Position numbers and translations under genes: made by a program
Origin: Rosa chinensis
Lineage: Eukaryota; Streptophyta; Magnoliopsida; Rosales; Rosaceae
Length of the DNA stretch: 64,000 nucleotides
Assembly: GCF_002994745.2 (NCBI RefSeq)
Contig: NW_020126815.1
Span: 124,001-188,000, forward strand
Direction: 5' to 3'
The notes under the pieces: model-generated
Database searches by the model: none
Told to the model about the DNA's origin: nothing
What the model saw: only the letters and a program-made list of their open reading frames with translations
Shown: piece after piece, positions 59,184 to 64,000 of the stretch
Layout of the letters: each line of letters opens with the position of its first letter
Numbering within the stretch: the stretch's first letter is position 1

Positions 59184-60879
59184 ATTTTTGGCGCCGTTGC
59201 CGGGGATTGAAAAATCATTTGCCATATTGTGAATATGTGTTTTGTTTATATTGTGACCGAAAAAAAAAAAAAAAAAAATTTTACTTGTTTATTTTGTAAT
59301 TGTCGAAATTTAGTTAATTAATTACCTAGGTTGCTATTTATATTGTTGAATACGAATTTTTATTGTAAGTTGTAAATTAAAGAAGGAATAGGTGAAGTCG
59401 TGTTTATTAATATTGGCCTAAACCCCTTATTGGTACCTAGTTCAGGTCCTTTAAGGTTGAGGGCGGCCTTTATTAACATTCATTGAACTGTCTTCACACT
59501 TAGAACCTTTTTCATCCAAGTAAGTATAGCCTATGTGGGGTGGTGTCTAGGAAAGGGGACAACGCTCATGACTGGTTCTTGGATTCAGAAGTGCATGCAA
59601 ATGGGCCTAAACCACAATGTGGGAGTAGCTCATGCCAAAATGGATCCTACCTCTTGTGTTCGCCCTCCCCTACCTGGCCATTTCAGTAAGGTTGCCCAAA
59701 GGATGTAGGAGGGACTTAGTGTCTTGACGAATATACTTGGGCCGCACGTCCTCTTGATTTACCGCTTGGAATTGAACTTGAAATCAATGGTATATATAAC
59801 AAATGAAAATATTGTGATTCACTAAGGTATATTGGATCAAACATAGTCTTGAAAAGGGTAGCTGTTTCAGTCCCATTGCACATCGAGACTCCCTGTTCCC
59901 GTACCTAAGTGTTGAAAATAATTGTAAAGAAAAGAAAGAAAAACAATTTTTTGTAAGTATTTTCGTAAAAAAAAAAAAAAAGAAAAAAAAAGAGAAGTTG
60001 TACAAAGTGTGACGTTTTGTGTGAAAGTTTGTACAAAATGTGTCTAATCTTGTAAACAAAAGAAAAGAATAGAATTAATTGTAAATATTGTTAAGTTCTT
60101 GATTGTTATAAGTGTGTAAAATCGTATGAGTAGATAAGGGCCCTTTTGCTAATATTGGCCTTAACCCTTCGTTAGTGCCTCTCTAAGGTCTTTTGAGGTT
60201 GTGGGCGGCTTTTATTAGCATTTGGAGAACTGTCTAACACATGAGTTCTTTTCAAGCTGAGTAAGGGGCATATAGGTGGTGTCTAGGTTGAGACCCTGGG
60301 TGATGGGTTCAAATTGGATCTCAGAGATACTATAGACTGTGCGTAAACCACAATGTGGGAGTAGCCGATAGGGGCCTAAACCTCAATGAGGGAGTAGCCT
60401 CCGTAGTGTCACCAAAATGAGTCCTCCCTCTCACTTACCTCTTAATCTGGCCATCTAGCCTTCTGAAACAAAGGAAAGCGACTTATGTCTAGACGACTAT
60501 CCCTAGATCGTATCTCACCAATAGTAGTGGTTTCTATTGGGCTCGACTTACAACTTGTAATCAATTGAGATATTAACTTTATTTTGTAAAGATAATAAGA
60601 TACTTGAACATAACCTCCACTTGTAAATTGTGTTGTTTTGCACATTTTATATTTGTATAAACTTCTTACGTGGTTTATTTGTGAAAAGATTGTGGATAGT
60701 TTGTAATTTATACTTCTCTTTATACTTGTATAAATCATAAATAGTAAAGTCATGAATAGTAACTTGTGAATAGTGACTCGTGAATAGTAAGGTTGATGTA
60801 TGAATCACTAATTTGTAATTAGTTTACTTTATACTTTGCTAACTTCTTTGAATTCTGATGATGTTCAGGAATCCTATGA
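59184..60879 (+). other. K: 5' leader with PBS and two modules
   Basis: PBS 59189-59206; leader module 1 (about 59385-59755); second block (about 59825-59905); module 2 (about 60120-60540) with tandem hairpins CCAC-AAT-GTGG (60348-60358) and CCTC-AAT-GAGG (60381-60391). GTGAATAGT repeats at about 60730-60790 and ATGAATG at the gag start. No gene. Confidence 0.8.
59189..59206 (+). promoter_or_regulatory. K: PBS (tRNA-Asp)
   Basis: TGGCGCCGTTGCCGGGGA, five bases from the LTR end. Confidence 0.93.
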
Positions 60880-62445
60880 ATGACCGAGCCTTTCAGACCA
60901 TCTACAATAAAGGAAATTGAAGCAAGGCTCGCTCGCTTGAAGGGTCCTTCACTTCTTGAGCAGACAAGCCCTTCCCCTTCGACACACAGAGGGTACATCT
61001 TTAACGAACAAGGGAAGAGGACCTACTGTTCTGAGGAGTCTACATCACCTACACCAAGTCCATCTCCTCCTTCACGTTCACCTTCACCTGTGATTTCGTC
61101 CAACTCTACACCACCACCTTCACCACCACCTGAAGAAGTCGAAGAAGAGAGAATGGCATCTATTAGGGAACTTTCCACTGCAACTGTTGAAGGAGGACCC
61201 CCTACAGGCATAGTATACCCTCCCCCTGCAGCTGGAAGACAAGCAGAGTTTGAGCTAAAGAGTGGTTTGTTGCACAAGCTCCCTATCTTCCATGGACTTA
61301 ATATGGAGGACGCTAACAAGCATGTTCGAGAATTTCAATCTGTTTGTGCAAACATGCAACCACAAGGGGCAGATGAGAACCTTCTTAAGATGAGAGCATT
61401 TCCATTCTCTCTAGCTGATAGAGCCAAGGATTGGCTATATGAGCTCCCTGCAGGACGTATCACCTCATGGGAAACAATGAGAAAGGCCTTCTTGGAGAAA
61501 TACTTCCCAGCTTCTAAGGTCATCACACTCAGGAAGAAGCTCAGTGGAATAGAGCAAGCCCATGATGAGTCCTATGCTGCTTACTATGAGAGGTTCAATT
61601 CCTTACTTGCACAATGTCCTCAACATCAGATGAAGGATGAGACCCTACTCACATGTTTCTATGAAGGACTCCTACCCTTGGAGAGGCAAATGCTTGATGC
61701 TGCAACTGGTGGAGCTTTTGTGGATAAGTCACCTGCGGTTGGGAGGGAACTTATAGCTAATCGTGCCCTAAACTCCCAACAGTATGAGGGTGTGAGACAA
61801 CCCACTCGTAGGGTAAATGAGGTGAGCACTAGTCCTGCCATTGCGGATCAATTGAGCAAACTCACCCTTCTTGTGAACAAGGTGGCGACTACTCAAGGCC
61901 ATGGAGGACCCTCTGCTTGTGGGGTATGCTTTACTCAAGGACATCCTACGGATCAATGTCCTCAACTGAGTGAGAATGGTGGTTGGGAGTCTGTGAATGC
62001 TATAGGAGGCTATCAAGGGAACCAAGGGGGTCCCCCACGTCCAAGGTATGATCCATATTCGAATACCTATAACCCTGGATGGAGGGACCACCCCAACTTC
62101 AAGTGGACCAACAATGAAAATGTTCAGAACCCTCTTGGTGGCAGTTTCCAACGTCCTCAAGGACCTCCCTATCAAAGACCTTACATGCCTCCTCAACACA
62201 ATGTAGGGAATCCCAATTCTCACTATGATAAGACAATAGAGGCATTGACTAATTCTACTCAGGCATTGACTAGTGCCACACAGACTTTGCTTCAAGGACA
62301 ACAGACCAATGCCAAGGACATTGCAGAGCTCAAGAAACAAATGGGACAAGTGGTGGACTTCATGACCAAGTTTCATGAGAGTGGTAAGCTTCCGAGCAAC
62401 ACAATTCAAAACCCAAAGGGAAGCTTTGAAGGTTCCACCAACTGA
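60880..62445 (+). CDS. gag: K: Gag protein of a gag-only non-autonomous element
   Basis: An intact 521-residue frame for the capsid protein alone. The N-terminal 100 residues are rich in Ser, Pro and Glu. The Gag domain at about residues 120-285 contains [20 protein letters not shown] and [20 protein letters not shown] knuckle follows (C347, C350, H355, C360), then a Gln/Pro/Gly-rich tail. It aligns along its length with residues 1 to about 505 of A's polyprotein, and stops shortly after the shared NPKG motif, where A continues into TTRSGR and protease. Seventeen nucleotides after the stop the sequence matches A's region just past the pol stop, so pol has been cut out cleanly. This is the layout described as TR-GAG elements. 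Gag could be supplied by K while A-like copies supply the enzymes (inference). The start at 60880 corresponds to A's gag start. Confidence 0.94.
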   Translation: MTEPFRPSTIKEIEARLARLKGPSLLEQTSPSPSTHRGYIFNEQGKRTYCSEESTSPTPSPSPPSRSPSPVISSNSTPPPSPPPEEVEEERMASIRELSTATVEGGPPTGIVYPPPAAGRQAEFELKSGLLHKLPIFHGLNMEDANKHVREFQSVCANMQPQGADENLLKMRAFPFSLADRAKDWLYELPAGRITSWETMRKAFLEKYFPASKVITLRKKLSGIEQAHDESYAAYYERFNSLLAQCPQHQMKDETLLTCFYEGLLPLERQMLDAATGGAFVDKSPAVGRELIANRALNSQQYEGVRQPTRRVNEVSTSPAIADQLSKLTLLVNKVATTQGHGGPSACGVCFTQGHPTDQCPQLSENGGWESVNAIGGYQGNQGGPPRPRYDPYSNTYNPGWRDHPNFKWTNNENVQNPLGGSFQRPQGPPYQRPYMPPQHNVGNPNSHYDKTIEALTNSTQALTSATQTLLQGQQTNAKDIAELKKQMGQVVDFMTKFHESGKLPSNTIQNPKGSFEGSTN

Positions 62446-64000
62446 GGAGAAGAGGAAACCACGTCTAGGCTGAGAAGACGTTAAAACCAAGCGCTGCTTG
62501 GGAGGCAACCCAATTCAGAAGTTGCTGTGGAGGAGTCATCAACGCAGATTTGTTTTATTTTTTCCCTTTTACTCCTCCAATTTTCTTTGTACTTAGTCAT
62601 TATTTTCGTAAATCTTTTTCCTATATACTTAAGTGTTTCATTGCATGCTTATACTTGATTACATTGAGGACAATGCAATATTTAAGTGTGGGGGAATTTA
62701 AGGGATTTATATTGAGTCATATATTGAAAAATACAAAAAAAAAAAAAAAAAATCGGAAAATGTCAAAATTTAAAAATTTTCGTTGCTTTTGTTCTTGTTT
62801 TTGAGTCTTAGGATGCCCTTTTAACTGTCTAGGATGATTCTATATCTCTGAAATCATGACTAAAAGAGGATCACAAAATTGAGATGACTTAAACATGGTA
62901 TTCTTTGGTTAATTGAGATATATGAAAAATATGTGCCTTGTAGTGGATATGGATTTCGAAACTTTGGTACAGAATATGAGCATGTTAGGATGAGTTTTGA
63001 TTCATAAAAACCCATGTGAGATATTGAGCCCATGTCCCTTTTTCTTGGAGTGAAATGAAAATATATTCTTATTTTCTTGGCGATGTTTTGATGATCTCAT
63101 TATTCTTTCATCTTGATTGACTACTTGCCATAGATTAAGTTTGATGGACTAGAGAATGCTAGAATTCGCTCTTGTGCTTGTTGAGACGTATATCAATACA
63201 TGGCCCTGATTCTGGAAGGGATAGAGGCATCCTAGGAATTACCACCATTGCCATATAAACTTGTGTCCCCATTTGTACCCGTCGTGGGACTCCCCTAGAT
63301 AAGCCCCTTTGAGCCTACACTAAGCCTTTTCGTTCATCACCCTAAAATCCTTAACCATGAAGCTTAGTATAGTTACAACCCTACCCTTTGTTCTAAGAAC
63401 TTAGTGGAGCTATCTTTTGAGACATACTACGTGGGTTTGGTGCTAAAGATGAAAATTGAGAAGAGGTGAAAGTTCAAGTGTGGGGGTAGACTTGTCCATA
63501 AAGAAAAAAAAATATGTGAAAGCCGTGAAAATAAAAAGAAAAGAAAATAGTGTACGGCATAAAAAGAAAAGAAAAGAAAGAAATATTTATGGATTTTAGT
63601 CCCCCATACTTAGTAATTTTGGAGTCTGCTTTGAAATGAAGGCCCACTAAAGAAAAATTTGGCCTTTGTCCATTCACTATAGTTCAGGGGAAGTTTACAA
63701 TGAAGATTGGGCCCAACATGAAGACATTAGGCCCCTTTTATGTTACCTCTAGGGAAAGTGACGTTTTTGCAATGCCTTGGTGGATTTCTTGAGGTCTCTA
63801 CATCTACATATGCTCTACTAGGTTTTTAGGACACATTGATAAATCCTTACCTTTCAGTTCTTTAACCTTGAGCCTTAACCCATTACAACCCTTGAAAAGA
63901 CCTTCTTGATCCTTAAGATGGGACAGCCCTTGATGTGGAGATGAGTTACAAGAGTTGAACCTATGGCTTGGGTCCATCTGTGCAAGTAGTTGGTATCCTT
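62446..64000 (+). other. K: 3' non-coding region (continues past the window)
   Basis: Post-stop hairpin (about 62497-62512), CATTGAGGACAATG stem-loop (about 62660), PPT-like motif 1 (about 62683), PPT-like motif 2 (about 63476) and the GCCGT/ACGGC A-rich hairpin (about 63521-63558). The PPT and 3' LTR would follow beyond 64000. No gene. Confidence 0.82.

Overview
This window is repeat DNA from a plant, most likely a eudicot. It consists, as far as I can see, entirely of nested LTR retrotransposons of the Ty3/gypsy Athila-like lineage. No cellular gene, tRNA or rRNA gene was found. The plant assignment rests on three things: an Athila-type gag-pol polyprotein, a primer binding site matching the 3' 18 nt of plant tRNA-Asp(GTC), and the GTGTGGGGG polypurine tract typical of this group. 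Self-nesting this dense suggests pericentromeric or other heterochromatin, which is inference. The species cannot be named from the sequence. I label the elements A-M, plus X for the fragment at the left edge.

Layout from the left: a minus-strand LTR fragment (X, 1-103) sits in the 5' LTR of element A (104-12120), the only copy with a full open gag-pol frame. A is inserted in the first LTR of a tandem array B (12121-27161), arranged LTR-int-LTR-int-LTR-int-LTR, with a unit of about 4.78 kb and no coding capacity. B is inserted in the 5' LTR of D (27162-33933), also non-coding. D abuts a minus-strand element E (to 36781), which lies in F (36782-40859), which lies in a minus-strand LTR fragment L (40860-41446), which lies in G (41447-48594). 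G also holds two solo LTRs with perfect 5-bp target duplications (M 43143-45068; H 45289-46985). G's 3' LTR is broken by the minus-strand element I (48595-54604, decayed gag-only). I is broken by J (54605-56879), and J by K (56880 to the end, gag-only with an open frame). The missing halves of B, D, E, F, L and G should lie left of the window, and those of G, I, J and K to the right.

The elements form a mobilisation hierarchy. A encodes Gag, protease, reverse transcriptase/RNase H and integrase. K and I encode or encoded only Gag. B and D encode nothing, and for E, F, G and J no coding part is visible. Across the copies where the relevant part is visible they share the tRNA-Asp PBS, the PPT, the LTR termini and several conserved non-coding blocks, so the defective ones could be mobilised by A-like partners (inference).

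The most notable non-coding signals are these. (1) A CCAAT-N9-CCACG arrangement, identical to the ER-stress response element ERSE-I, lies upstream of the TATA box in the B and D LTRs; relaxed versions keep the same N9 spacing in the other related LTRs. (2) A hairpin with compensatory changes sits at the extreme 3' end of the LTR. (3) An 11-nt LTR segment is complementary to the PBS region. (4) A hairpin with one covarying pair follows the gag or gag-pol stop codon. (5) PPT-like motifs recur in the 3' non-coding region. (6) LTRs are shared in a tandem array. (7) One LTR end looks like an unprocessed cDNA terminus. All were found by eye; alignments, folding and searches were not run.
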